This document shows, piece after piece, positions 24,996 through 33,544 of a stretch of DNA of 64,000 nucleotides. Position 1 is the first letter of the stretch. Every line of letters begins with the position of its first letter. Made by a program: the position numbers and the translations under genes. This DNA is from Corallococcus macrosporus (GTDB taxonomy: Bacteria; Myxococcota; Myxococcia; Myxococcales; Myxococcaceae): NCBI RefSeq assembly GCF_017302985.1, contig NZ_JAFIMU010000007.1, forward strand, positions 558,001-622,000, read 5' to 3'. The notes below the pieces were generated by a model. The model was given only the letters and a program-made list of their open reading frames with translations. It did no database searches and was not told the DNA's origin.

Positions 24996-25185
24996 CCGCC
25001 TTCGGCACACGCATGGGCAGTCAGCTTTCGCAGGGTCCTCGTCCCCCCTGACGCCAGGAACGAGGACATGACGTACGCGGGCGCGCCCCGACGGGGTGTT
25101 CATCGGGCATCAGACCCACTCCACCGCGGTCGACCCGGACCTCCTCGGCTTCGACCAGAGCATCCCATTGCCGCGATTCCTGGTG
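24996..25185 (+). pseudogene. Collapsed duplicate of the tRNA-end/PKD-lipoprotein region
   Basis: Pieces in the same order and orientation match 21629-21660 (tRNA end plus flank), about 21713-21737, 23391-23475 (including 36 identical bases at 25051-25086) and 23543-23593. The sequence between those pieces is deleted. This shows an earlier tandem duplication of about 2 kb that has since decayed. No function remains. Confidence 0.75.
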
Positions 25186-25233
25186 CGGACTTCCAGTCGA
25201 CCATCAGTGCCTCGAGAGGCAGACTCATCTGCC

Positions 25234-26088
25234 ATGGGAATGTGGCTGAACGTGGCCTTCATTCAGTGTCCGGATGTTGCCCGGGTAGAGAGAGAGCTCT
25301 CACGCTTGTTGGTGGAAGGAGGGCGGCGACTGACCACACCCAAGCCGCGCACCCGGGAACGGCACGACCGCATGCAGTACGGGCTGGGTGACGAGGTACA
25401 GCGCTGGGGTCTGGCGGGTTTTCACGGCGCCCGTGGATGGACCGTCTTGCGCACCGCACCTTTCGAACTCCTGATGCAGGGCACCCCGCCGCTGCTCGCA
25501 CGCCTCTCCTCGCGATTGGGCGTGCCCGCCTTTCAGTACAACATCTATGACAGCACCCCTGAGTTCCTGATGGAGGTGGATGCAGACGGACGCGTCGAAC
25601 TCTCGGGCTTCGTCGGCCAAGATGTAACGCGCTATTGGAACAGCGAACCGCCGATGGAGCGTTTGCAGACACGGTTTCGTATCATCAATCCATCCGCAGT
25701 GGCCGCATGGGCGGAGTCGGCCATTCCGGAGGCACGTGTTACCGGATGGCTTTACCGCTCTCACGCAAACTCTCCTCTGACGGAATTCGACAAGCTTTGG
25801 GGGTCACAGCGGGCGGATCTCGTGCGATGGCTCGGCCAACTGGGCACCCGAATCGACCCTGAGAGCCATGAGTGGCGGATACATCCCGCGCACATCATTC
25901 GCCGGCTCGCTCAAGCTGGCAGTGCGCATCTTCCCGCGGAAGAGTGCGTAGAGCCGGCAATCAAGACCGTATTTGGCGGGCCGAACGCCAGGCACTGCGA
26001 CAACCTCTTTCTCGTGGAGACACTCGTCCCCCATGCCCCCATGCCTGTCGATGGATTCGTGTTGTACGCCGAAGCGAGCAGCAAGTAG
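25234..26088 (+). CDS. Hypothetical protein, unknown family
   Basis: The 284-residue form starts at ATG 25234 (MGMWLNVAFIQCPD); the frame continues upstream only through the decayed duplicate, which should not be included. The protein is soluble, mixed alpha/beta, with no signal peptide or membrane helix. I do not recognise it. It lies just upstream of a broken toxin-like lipoprotein gene, so an orphan immunity protein is one guess without motif support. Confidence 0.5.
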   Translation: MGMWLNVAFIQCPDVARVERELSRLLVEGGRRLTTPKPRTRERHDRMQYGLGDEVQRWGLAGFHGARGWTVLRTAPFELLMQGTPPLLARLSSRLGVPAFQYNIYDSTPEFLMEVDADGRVELSGFVGQDVTRYWNSEPPMERLQTRFRIINPSAVAAWAESAIPEARVTGWLYRSHANSPLTEFDKLWGSQRADLVRWLGQLGTRIDPESHEWRIHPAHIIRRLAQAGSAHLPAEECVEPAIKTVFGGPNARHCDNLFLVETLVPHAPMPVDGFVLYAEASSK

Positions 26089-26240
26089 ACGTGGGCACTT
26101 CATGACCACTGGTGTGCTCCGGGCCAAGCTGCCGCGTCCCGGCACATTCTCGATATTCTAGTTATTCTTGGATGCTGGCATACTTCACATGCGGCCAGGA
26201 TTACCCCGCAGCTCGCTGGCTCGCCTGAAAGGACGTGACC

Positions 26241-27158
26241 ATGCGACTCCGCGCCTGCGCCGCACTCCTGCTCTTCCTCTCGGCTTGCGCCACGTCGGCA
26301 CCGGGCCCGGCAGAGCGCGCGTCCCGGAACCCGAGGGTGGTCAATCTCCAGCGTGCGGCGGGGCTGCCGTGGACTGACGGGGGACGGTGCGTCGTCCGTG
26401 AGGCTTCGCAGCCTTGGCCCTTGCTGGTGGAGAAGTGCTAGCGGACCCTCGACCATGACCGGCTCGAGTTCCACGACACCACGGGAAGATGCACGGTCGC
26501 GTCCGCTGACGCCGCTGCCGTGGGAATCGGGTTCTGCGTGCTGGCGGCTCCTGAGATTGCCGTGGGAGCCGTGATCGCGCTTGGCGTGGTGGTGGTCGGC
26601 GTCGCCATCCAGGAAGCGCTGGACGCATATGAACTCCGCCACGCCTATCCCGAGGAAGCAGGAACTTCACGAGGAACGAAGGTGGCCTCCCAGGAGGCCG
26701 AAGCCCAACGCAACCCCAAGCTGAAGCCCGAGCCAACGGGGCAGGACTGGCAGCCTACAGTGCCGCCTGTGCCCGTGGACCGGACAGGACGTGCCAGTTG
26801 CGAACCTGTTCCAGTGCCCCACGCGGGCGAGGACGACCCACACAATGAATGTGCCGACGAATTCCCACCCAACCGTTATCCCGGGATGGACGTGCTCGTT
26901 GGCGGTGTGCGCTTCGATGCGCTGCAAGTTGGCGTGCGCGTGCTGTGGGAGATCAAGACCCATCGGTTTGACACATACAGTTCCTTTATCCAGAGGACGG
27001 AAATCGAGAAGGAGCTCAAGCAACTGCTCGAAGAGCGCAGGATAGCGCAAGCCTGTGGATATGAATTCGTCATTGGCGTAAGCACTCAAGCACACAAAGA
27101 TGCGCTCCAGCAACGAAACCGGACTTTCAAAATCGTTGTTACGGGATGCAAGAGATGA
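26241..27158 (+). pseudogene. DUF6310-like lipoprotein with nuclease-like end, broken by an amber codon
   Basis: AAAGGA precedes the ATG. The N-terminus has a lipobox (LSACATS) and reads on to LLVEKC, where TAG at 26439-26441 interrupts it. The same frame then continues without a gap (RTLDHDRLEFHDTTGRC, a hydrophobic segment, NRYPGMDVLVGGVRFDALQV, VLWEIKTH) to 27158. Homologues that I recall are uninterrupted at this point. The D...EIK pattern resembles the PD-(D/E)xK nuclease core. The intact protein would be about 305 residues, exported and lipidated, and paired with the next gene like a toxin with its immunity protein. Confidence 0.75.
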
Positions 27159-27910
27159 CTACCCGAAGCTCGCTCATTCTCAACGCCTATGCGTCCGAGC
27201 TTGTAGATAAAGACGAGCGTACAATCGCTGCCGTCCATGGCTTGGAACGTGCGCTACCTGGATTGCGCCTTGAGTCGGGGGTTACTGAGGCGCGAAAAAT
27301 TGCAATATTGCCACGGCGCGACGAATGGCTTGCCAAGGCAACGACCCGGAGGGAGTTTCCTTTGGTATGCAATGGCGACGAAAGGTTCCCGGTGATGATC
27401 AGCGGGCTGCTGACCCCAGCCGCCCAATCGCCAGCCCGCCAGCCGTTACTTGATGTCCAAGCGGAGTTGCCACTGGTTCCGGCCGTGATCACAGTAGCGG
27501 CCAATGTAATTGAAGCTGTCGCCGACGGCGTGCGTGCATTCTGGGGGCATGCAACGCCAGAGGGGGCTGCGCTGGATATCAGCTATCAGACTGCCCCCAC
27601 TCTGCAAGGGCCGCCGGCCCCGCGCCGGAGCCTGCCAGCCCTCAAGCTCTTCGAGCACATCCGCTCGCCTGAGATTCCCTATTACCTCGGGTGGCTGAAC
27701 TACTGGTCCGCCGCTGCCGCGAAGGCTATCGGATTCCCGGACCCGACCCGTGACGCTGAGCTTCTTTCACGGGCGCGGCGCACGGCATCCGGTGGCTGGG
27801 GCGTGCAGCTCACCGACGCGCCGCTCGATCTGGACAACTCCGCTCACTTGGACACGCTCAAGCGGACCTATGAGCGCTTTCCGGAGATCGGCGGGCGCGC
27901 GGCGCCTTGA
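27155..27910 (+). CDS. DUF5953-like protein, possible partner of the lipoprotein gene
   Basis: The start ATG overlaps the preceding stop by 4 bp and gives 251 soluble residues. Text such as LKLFEHIRSPEIPYYLGWLN and a C-terminal LTDAPLDLDNSAHLDTLKR matches my recollection of DUF5953 proteins that follow DUF6310 lipoproteins in myxobacteria. It has no signal peptide. An immunity role is inferred from position only. Confidence 0.6.
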   Translation: MTTRSSLILNAYASELVDKDERTIAAVHGLERALPGLRLESGVTEARKIAILPRRDEWLAKATTRREFPLVCNGDERFPVMISGLLTPAAQSPARQPLLDVQAELPLVPAVITVAANVIEAVADGVRAFWGHATPEGAALDISYQTAPTLQGPPAPRRSLPALKLFEHIRSPEIPYYLGWLNYWSAAAAKAIGFPDPTRDAELLSRARRTASGGWGVQLTDAPLDLDNSAHLDTLKRTYERFPEIGGRAAP

Positions 27911-27999
27911 CCCAAGCACGCCGCTCCGAGCCCCGCATCCGGCACATCAGGACAGCGGCTCGACGTACACTTCCGCAGATCCGCTGTCCATCGCACGGC

Positions 28000-28476
28000 T
28001 CAGAGGCCGTCCGTGAGGTTGAGCTGGTGCTTGTCGGCCGCCACGTTGGTCTGGAAGAAGTTCGAGAAGGACCTGCAAGCGTTCGGCACGTCCGGGGCCG
28101 AGCTGTCGCACGACGGCTCATCGCTCCTCGGCAGGAGGATCGCTAGGACCTCCCACTTGCCCGGCGGATCCGCGAGATCCAACGTCAATGACGAGGCCTC
28201 GTGGGCGGCATCGTGGCAATCCGTCCATTCACCGGGCTGGGGGTTCAGGCCTCCACGGGCGACCCACGCGCCGTTGTCCACGCGGGTGAAGACGTTGAAC
28301 GCGCGGCCACTCGGAGGACCAAAGGCATCGTTGACGTGCGTGCAGTTGAACATCTGGACGAAGCGGGCCTGGTTCGCGGAGCTGCCGCTCCCACTCGCCC
28401 CATTGCTGTTCGGGAAGAAGCAGCCCGTGAGCGTGAACACCACTGCCGCCAAGGACATCATCTGTTTCGTTCGCAT
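28000..28476 (-). CDS. Small lipoprotein, unknown
   Basis: The 158-residue product has a short signal peptide and lipobox LTGC, then a Ser/Gly linker and a globular region with five cysteines (for example MFNCTHVNDAF and EPSCDSSAPDVPNAC), suggesting disulfides. No family recognised. It stands alone between a convergent gene and a decayed lipoprotein gene. Confidence 0.6.
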   Translation of the reverse strand: MRTKQMMSLAAVVFTLTGCFFPNSNGASGSGSSANQARFVQMFNCTHVNDAFGPPSGRAFNVFTRVDNGAWVARGGLNPQPGEWTDCHDAAHEASSLTLDLADPPGKWEVLAILLPRSDEPSCDSSAPDVPNACRSFSNFFQTNVAADKHQLNLTDGL

Positions 28477-28563
28477 GCGCAGCCCATGAGCAACCGGGAT
28501 GCCAACCCCGAAGCAGACGTACGGCCGTCACAGACCGGCAAGCCTTGCATGGATGGCGCTGTC

Positions 28564-28887
28564 TCAGCCCTCCCACGCGGAGAGGCGGGTGAAGTCCTCG
28601 GCGGTGTAGCGGCCTGTCTCCAGGCCATTGGTCACCCAGGCGCCCACGACGTTCACGGTCTCCGGCGTGGTCCACAACCGGTCTCCCGGCACGCGGTCGA
28701 ACATGAAGTTGTGATTGTGCGCGTGCGCTGTTCTCCGCTTCGCGCCTCAGGGGCAACGCCAGGGCCGCGAACTGCTTGCGCGAACGCTCCAGCAACGCAC
28801 GCGCCGGCTCCGAGCCGGCCCACCACGCCGGACCGTCCTGCAGGCAGCGCTCCCCACCAGAAGCGCGGTCAGCGCGAGGGCTCTCAT
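28564..28887 (-). pseudogene. Frameshifted small lipoprotein gene
   Basis: On the minus strand a signal peptide with lipobox (MRALALTALLVGSAAC) begins at 28887. The sequence then makes sense only in another frame (LQDGPAWWAGSEPARALLER), and again in another (NHNFMFDRVPGDRLW onward to WEG and a TGA at 28564). Two frameshifts and perhaps a deletion have broken it. The original product was probably an exported protein of roughly 110 residues. Confidence 0.6.
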
Positions 28888-28906
28888 GGGAATAGACTAC
28901 CCGCCC

Positions 28907-29524
28907 ATGATCAAGCTCTACCAGTTCCACCCTTCCGGCAATTGCTACAAGGTCCGTCTGCTGCTGCATCAGCTCGCGATTCCCTTCGAGACGCGGGAGG
29001 TGGACCTCTCCGCGGGACAGGCGCGCACGCCGGAGTTCAAGGCGATGAACCCCATTGCCAAGACGCCCACCGTGGAGCTGGAGCCCGGGGTCTTCCTCGC
29101 CGAGTCCAATGCCATCCTCTGGTACTTCGCCGAGGGCACGCCCTTCATCCCCACCGACCGGCTGGAGCGGGCGCGGATGCTCCAGTGGATGTTCTTCGAG
29201 CAGTACAGCCACGAGCCCTACGTCGCCGTGGCCCGGGCGTGGCTCGCCTTCTTCGGCGTCCCCGCCGGCAAGGAGAAGGAGCTGGAGGAGCGCATCCAGA
29301 AGGGCTACGCCGCGCTCGACGTCATGGAGGGTGAATTGAGCAAGCGGCCCTTCTTCGCGGGCCAGAACTACAGCCTCGCGGACATCTCGCTGTATGCGTA
29401 CACGCACGTGGCGGAGGAGGGCCGCTTCGACCTGGGCCGCTACCCCGCCATCCGCGCCTGGTTCGAGCGGGTGCGGGCCCAGCCCCGCCACCTGCGCATC
29501 ACCGACGTCACCCAGGCGCCGTAG
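28907..29524 (+). CDS. Glutathione S-transferase family protein
   Basis: The 205-residue protein has an N-terminal thioredoxin-like GST domain (IKLYQFHPSGNCYKVRLLL, NPIAKTPTVEL, ESNAILWYF) and an all-helical C-terminal domain ending PAIRAWFERVRAQP. Length and motifs are typical of cytosolic bacterial GSTs. An in-frame ATG 21 bases upstream is possible. It probably conjugates glutathione or a related thiol to electrophiles. Confidence 0.88.
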   Translation: MIKLYQFHPSGNCYKVRLLLHQLAIPFETREVDLSAGQARTPEFKAMNPIAKTPTVELEPGVFLAESNAILWYFAEGTPFIPTDRLERARMLQWMFFEQYSHEPYVAVARAWLAFFGVPAGKEKELEERIQKGYAALDVMEGELSKRPFFAGQNYSLADISLYAYTHVAEEGRFDLGRYPAIRAWFERVRAQPRHLRITDVTQAP

Positions 29525-29548
29525 GGCTCACGTCACGCCCAGGCAGCG

Positions 29549-30913
29549 TCAAAGCCGCCAGGTCAGGTCGGCGCCCACGAATGCCCGGGCCACCCGCCCC
29601 TCCAGGGGCACCGTGATGGACACGCCAGGCTGGAAGGCGAATGGCGGACTGTTCACGTGGACCGGGTCCGGTATGTACCGGAGCGAGGCCGCGGCGGAGT
29701 GATGGAACCTGCTCCGCGAGGCGCGCTCTCTGTACCGGGTTCCCGCCACCTCGAGCGTGGCGTTGAACCCGGTCAGGCTGTAGGCGACCCCCGCGCCCCA
29801 TCGTGGGGAGAGCTGAAAGCCCCTGCCGAAGGAGTGATACCCATCCACTCCCGCGTCCAACCGGAACGAGCAGCGGATGCAGAAGAGCCTGCCCAGAAGG
29901 GATGCACCCAGCCTTCCACCCAGGGCTCCTGGCTGGAACAGCACGGCCTGGACCGGGCGCTGTGCCGCCACGCTCTCGTTGAGGCTCGCGCCCACCTCGT
30001 CCTCGTCCCCGGTGGGAAGGACCAGCCCTCCCTTGAGCACGAACCGGGTGCGTGTGCCTTCGTGCGCGCCCCCGGTGGAGCGTGTCCAGAACAGTCCCAC
30101 GTCGAGGTTGCTCAGCGCCGAGGCCGACCTGGCACCGCCCATGTTCTTGGTCCCGGAGACGTCCGCGTACCACCCCAGGCGGGTCTCAGGAGAGCGGGAG
30201 AACAAGAGGTAGGAGAAGTCGGCGAAGGAGACGTCGAGCCGCACGGGGATCCCATCCCCCTTGCCATCGAACAGCAGGCTGGATGCGACGCTCGATTCCC
30301 TTCGACCCTCGGCATGCTCCAGCATGGAGAAGCGCGGTCCGTACTCGTCCTCACGATCGTCGGTATAGGAGGGCTGGATCAGCTCCAGTTCCTCCCGGGT
30401 GAGCCCCGTGGTGGCTGCCCACCGCGCCAGCAGCGGTGAGTTCATCTCCCGGATGAAGGCGTACTTGTACCCGGCGGCGATGGCTTCGGCGGCGGACCGG
30501 CCGAGGTCCTGCTCCAGCAGGTATCCCACCGCGCAGATACGTCCCCGCGAGTCGATGAAGGTGGGGCGCCGGGCATCGGGATGGCCGTCGTTCCGCGGGA
30601 ACCGCCCCGCACGGACGTAGGCCTCCAGCCGCTCGAGCTGGCGTGTCCTGGCGGCGAGCACCGAGGCGGAGAGTCCGTCCGTGCGCCGCTGCCGCAGCAA
30701 CGTCAGCACGTATTCGAGATGCACCCGGATGCGGAGGTCTTCGTCGTCCTGCGCCGTCGGAAGCCGGCCGAAGCGCGCCTGGAAGCTCGCATCCCCCAGG
30801 ACGAGGTTGACGCCGTCGGTGTGCAGCGGCGCCGGAGCGGGAGGCGCTCCGCATGCGAACACACCGGTCATCAGGAGGACGACGGGGACAACCACACGCA
30901 GCGACACGGACAT
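29549..30913 (-). CDS. Lipoprotein, unknown (possible outer-membrane beta-strand protein)
   Basis: The 454-residue product has a signal peptide with lipobox VFACG. The first 170 residues are helical and acidic, including FIDSRGRICAVGYLLE, which many myxobacterial proteins of unknown role share. The C-terminal 270 residues alternate polar and apolar residues in short strands ending in an aromatic-Arg-Leu terminus (DLTWRL), resembling an outer-membrane barrel. Function unknown. Confidence 0.6.
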   Translation of the reverse strand: MSVSLRVVVPVVLLMTGVFACGAPPAPAPLHTDGVNLVLGDASFQARFGRLPTAQDDEDLRIRVHLEYVLTLLRQRRTDGLSASVLAARTRQLERLEAYVRAGRFPRNDGHPDARRPTFIDSRGRICAVGYLLEQDLGRSAAEAIAAGYKYAFIREMNSPLLARWAATTGLTREELELIQPSYTDDREDEYGPRFSMLEHAEGRRESSVASSLLFDGKGDGIPVRLDVSFADFSYLLFSRSPETRLGWYADVSGTKNMGGARSASALSNLDVGLFWTRSTGGAHEGTRTRFVLKGGLVLPTGDEDEVGASLNESVAAQRPVQAVLFQPGALGGRLGASLLGRLFCIRCSFRLDAGVDGYHSFGRGFQLSPRWGAGVAYSLTGFNATLEVAGTRYRERASRSRFHHSAAASLRYIPDPVHVNSPPFAFQPGVSITVPLEGRVARAFVGADLTWRL

Positions 30914-30994
30914 GGAGCGATTCCCTCAGGCTGTGACCCGAACGCTACACGGTGAAACCCGACGCGGAGCCACGGGCTCCCTGACCAGGCGGGC

Positions 30995-31023
30995 TTGACT
31001 ACTTAGGAGTCCTAACTTAGATC
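30995..31023 (+). promoter_or_regulatory. Promoter with embedded palindrome upstream of the MarR gene
   Basis: TTGACT (30995-31000) and TAGATC (31018-31023) stand 17 bases apart as -35 and -10 boxes. Between them lies TTAGGA-G-TCCTAA (31003-31015), a perfect 13-base palindrome of the size bound by MarR dimers. The ATG follows the -10 box by only 7 bases, so the transcript would be leaderless or nearly so. Autorepression is inferred. Confidence 0.65.
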
Positions 31024-31030
31024 TAGACGC

Positions 31031-31690
31031 ATGACTGGGAAGCTACCGGGGTACTTCGACGCGAACAGCGAGTCGCTGTCCGCGCGCATCGCGACCGGGC
31101 TGCACAAGCTCGGGCTCGCGATGAAGCAGCAGTCGTGGCAGCAGGCGAACGGGGCGGGCCTGTCCGCCACGCAGGGGCAGATCCTCGCCGCGCTGGTCGC
31201 GCAGGGCCCCCTCACCGGCTCGGAGCTGAGCGAGCGCCTTGGCGTGACGCTCCCCACCATCAGTGATTCCGTCCGCGTCCTCGTCGAGAAGGCGCTCGTG
31301 ACCAAGTCCCCGGACCCGAGGCACCCGCGTGCCAGCCTCCTGACGCCCACCGCGCAGGGCGCGACGCTCGGTGCCCGCGCGCGGTCGTGGCCCGAGTTCA
31401 TGGCGGACGCGGTCGCGGACCTCTCCCCGGACGAACAGCGCGCGTTCTTCTCCGGCATCGTGAAGATGATCCGGATGCTTCAGGAGCAGGGGCTCGTGCC
31501 GGTCACCGGCATGTGCGTGACCTGCAAGCACTTCCGTCCCAACGTGCGCACCGGCCCGTCGCCGCATCACTGCGCCTTCGTGGACGCACCCATCTCCAGT
31601 GAGCAGTTGCGGCTCGACTGCCCGGAACACGAACGCGCGCCGGAGCCGGTGCGGCGAGAGGTCTGGGAGCAGTTCCTGCGTCGCGACTGA
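31031..31690 (+). CDS. MarR-family regulator with C-terminal cysteine cluster
   Basis: The 219-residue protein has a MarR winged helix (LTGSELSERLGVTLPTISDS, then a DPRHPRASLLTPTAQGA wing). Its C-terminal extension of about 60 residues carries CVTCKHF, HHCAFVD and LDCPEH, that is four Cys and nearby His that could hold an iron-sulfur cluster or zinc. No ribosome site is needed if the mRNA is leaderless. It precedes the protoglobin and thioredoxin-like genes and probably controls itself and them in response to a redox or gas signal. Confidence 0.85.
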   Translation: MTGKLPGYFDANSESLSARIATGLHKLGLAMKQQSWQQANGAGLSATQGQILAALVAQGPLTGSELSERLGVTLPTISDSVRVLVEKALVTKSPDPRHPRASLLTPTAQGATLGARARSWPEFMADAVADLSPDEQRAFFSGIVKMIRMLQEQGLVPVTGMCVTCKHFRPNVRTGPSPHHCAFVDAPISSEQLRLDCPEHERAPEPVRREVWEQFLRRD

Positions 31691-31784
31691 CGCCACCTCG
31701 CCTCAAGCACGAGTGAAGACAGATTCCGCGGCCCTTCCGGCCGACGGCGACAGCGGAGCCTTGCTCCACGAAGGAGAAGCAGCG

Positions 31785-32372
31785 ATGAACTCCATCCCCG
31801 GCTACACCCATGGCACCCCGGTTGTCTCACGCTCGCCGGTGTCACTCGGCGACTTCGAGCAGATGAAGGCCAGCGTCCTGTTCGGCGAAGAGGACGTGAA
31901 GTACCTCCGCATGTCGCATGACATCGTGAAGGGGCGCGTCGAGGCCATCCTCGACGTCTGGTATGGATTCGTCGGGAGCCAGCCGCACCTGCTCGCGTCG
32001 TTCAGTGGAAAGACGGACGGCAAGCCCCTGGGCGACTACCTCACCCCGGTCCGCAAGCGCTTCGGCCAGTGGATCCTCGATACGGCCAGCGCCCGGTACG
32101 ACCAGGCCTGGCTCGACTACCAGCACGAGATTGGCCTGCGGCACCACCGGGTGAAGAAGAACAAGACGGACGGCGCACCTTCGACGGACCTCGTGCCGTT
32201 CCGCAACCTGTTCGCGCTCATCTTCCCGGTCACCTTCACCCTGCGCCCCTTCCTGGCGGAGCAGGGCCACTCCGCGGAGGACGTCGAGAAGATGTATGCC
32301 GCGTGGGTGAAGTCCTGCCTGCTGCAGGTGACGCTCTGGGCCCACCCGTACGTCAAGGACGGGGACTTCTGA
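31785..32372 (+). CDS. Protoglobin (globin-coupled sensor type heme protein)
   Basis: AAGGAG 8 bases upstream fixes the start of this 195-residue protein. The text matches protoglobins: PGYTHGT, SLGDFEQMKASVLFGEEDVK, VDAILDVWYGFVGSQPHLLA-like helices, YDQAWLDYQHEIGLRHH with the likely proximal heme His, and a C-terminal KSCLLQVTLWAHPY. It would bind O2, CO or NO. It is followed directly by a thioredoxin-fold gene sharing one base (TGATG). Confidence 0.9.
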   Translation: MNSIPGYTHGTPVVSRSPVSLGDFEQMKASVLFGEEDVKYLRMSHDIVKGRVEAILDVWYGFVGSQPHLLASFSGKTDGKPLGDYLTPVRKRFGQWILDTASARYDQAWLDYQHEIGLRHHRVKKNKTDGAPSTDLVPFRNLFALIFPVTFTLRPFLAEQGHSAEDVEKMYAAWVKSCLLQVTLWAHPYVKDGDF

Positions 32373-32935
32373 TGACACCGCGCCTCGCACCCGCGTGGCG
32401 GACGACCACGTGGCTCAACACCCCGGAGCCGCTCACCCTCGAGCGGCTCCGCGGCAAGGTCATCCTCCTCCACGCCTTCCAGATGCTCTGCCCCGGCTGC
32501 GTCGCCCGGGGCATCCCGCAGGCCCAGCGTGTCGCGGAGCTCTTCGCGGGCGCGCCGCTCGCCGTGGTCGGGCTGCACACGGTCTTCGAACACCACGAGG
32601 CCATGAAGCTCGAATCCCTCCGGGCGTTCCTCCACGAATACCGCGTGAAGTTCCCGGTGGGCGTGGACGCACCGGGCGAAGGCGGGAATCCCATCCCGCA
32701 GACCATGGACGCGTACGCCATGCGGGGGACGCCGACGACGGTCCTCATCGACGCGCAGGGACGCCTTCGCCGGCAGCTCTTCGGTGTTCACGACGACCTG
32801 CTGCTGGGCGCCGAGCTGCAGACCCTGCTGCTCGAGGCCCAGGCGGGCCCGGTGTCCGGTGTGCAGCGCCCTGCCACCGAGGTTCTTCCCGCCGCGGCCT
32901 GTGACGCGAGCGGCTGCGCCGCGCCCTCCCGCTGA
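32372..32935 (+). CDS. Thioredoxin-fold (TlpA/peroxiredoxin-like) protein
   Basis: This 187-residue protein has a thioredoxin-like fold with active-site motif LCPGC, a GTPTTVLIDAQGRL cis-proline region and no signal peptide. The C-terminal extension adds two more cysteines (AAACDASGCAAPSR). It is coupled to the protoglobin gene and may reduce or sense oxidants in the cytoplasm. Confidence 0.8.
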   Translation: MTPRLAPAWRTTTWLNTPEPLTLERLRGKVILLHAFQMLCPGCVARGIPQAQRVAELFAGAPLAVVGLHTVFEHHEAMKLESLRAFLHEYRVKFPVGVDAPGEGGNPIPQTMDAYAMRGTPTTVLIDAQGRLRRQLFGVHDDLLLGAELQTLLLEAQAGPVSGVQRPATEVLPAAACDASGCAAPSR

Positions 32936-33049
32936 GGGAGCAGGGCGGCGGCGTCACGGGCCGTCGCGCCTGGACGAAATCCGTTTTCGCTCCGCGTGGG
33001 CGCCCATTAACGTGGGTTCCCCAGCAGCCCTGTCCCACCTGGAGACGAT

Positions 33050-33478
33050 ATGTCGCGCGAGTATCCCGAGGAGCAGCTCCTGGCGTTCGTCCAGGCCATG
33101 GCCAACGTGGCGGCCAGCGATGGCCGCGTCACCGAGGACGAGCGGCAGCAGCTCGATGACGTGGTGCGGGGCATGGGGCTGTCACCCCGGGATGAGCAGG
33201 TCGCCGCGGTCATCGAAGCGGAGTTCAAGAAGCCCGGCAACCTCACGGACATCGTCCGCAAGATTGAAGTCCGTGAGCTGCGCGTCTCCCTGCTGCGCAT
33301 GCTCGTCGAGGTGGCCTGTGCCGACGGCGAAATCGCCAACGAGGAGCGCAAGGCCGTGAAGGACGCCGCCAGCGCCTTCGGTTTCGACGTGGCGGCCGCC
33401 GACGAGCTCATCGGCTGGACGCTCGACTCCATCAAGCTGGAGCAGCGCGAGCAGCAGATCATGTCGAAGCTGCTCTGA
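33050..33478 (+). CDS. TerB-family protein
   Basis: The 142-residue all-helical protein contains two copies of the TerB half-repeat, AMANVAASDGRVTEDERQQL and LVEVACADGEIANEERKAV, with the acidic metal-binding positions present. TerB-like domains occur in tellurite resistance and stress proteins. It stands alone; its exact role is unknown. Confidence 0.8.
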   Translation: MSREYPEEQLLAFVQAMANVAASDGRVTEDERQQLDDVVRGMGLSPRDEQVAAVIEAEFKKPGNLTDIVRKIEVRELRVSLLRMLVEVACADGEIANEERKAVKDAASAFGFDVAAADELIGWTLDSIKLEQREQQIMSKLL

Positions 33479-33491
33479 GACGGGCGGAGGC

Positions 33492-33519
33492 CCGGTGCGG
33501 GAGATGGCCCCCGCACCGG
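33492..33519. terminator. Bidirectional hairpin between convergent genes
   Basis: CCGGTGCGGG pairs perfectly with CCCGCACCGG around an 8-base loop, between the stop of the TerB gene and the stop of the leftward Coa1-like gene. Confidence 0.65.
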
Positions 33520-33544
33520 AAGCACCACCGGAAATTGACCCGTC

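Noticed and set aside
24996-25020. A third functional attachment site
   Set aside because: Only about 13 bases of the tRNA end are present and they belong to the decayed duplicate; no integrase lies beyond it.
28201-29334. 377-codon plus-strand frame across the lipoprotein remnants and the GST gene
   Set aside because: It is out of frame with the GST and antisense to two lipoprotein signal-peptide genes; no domain is visible.
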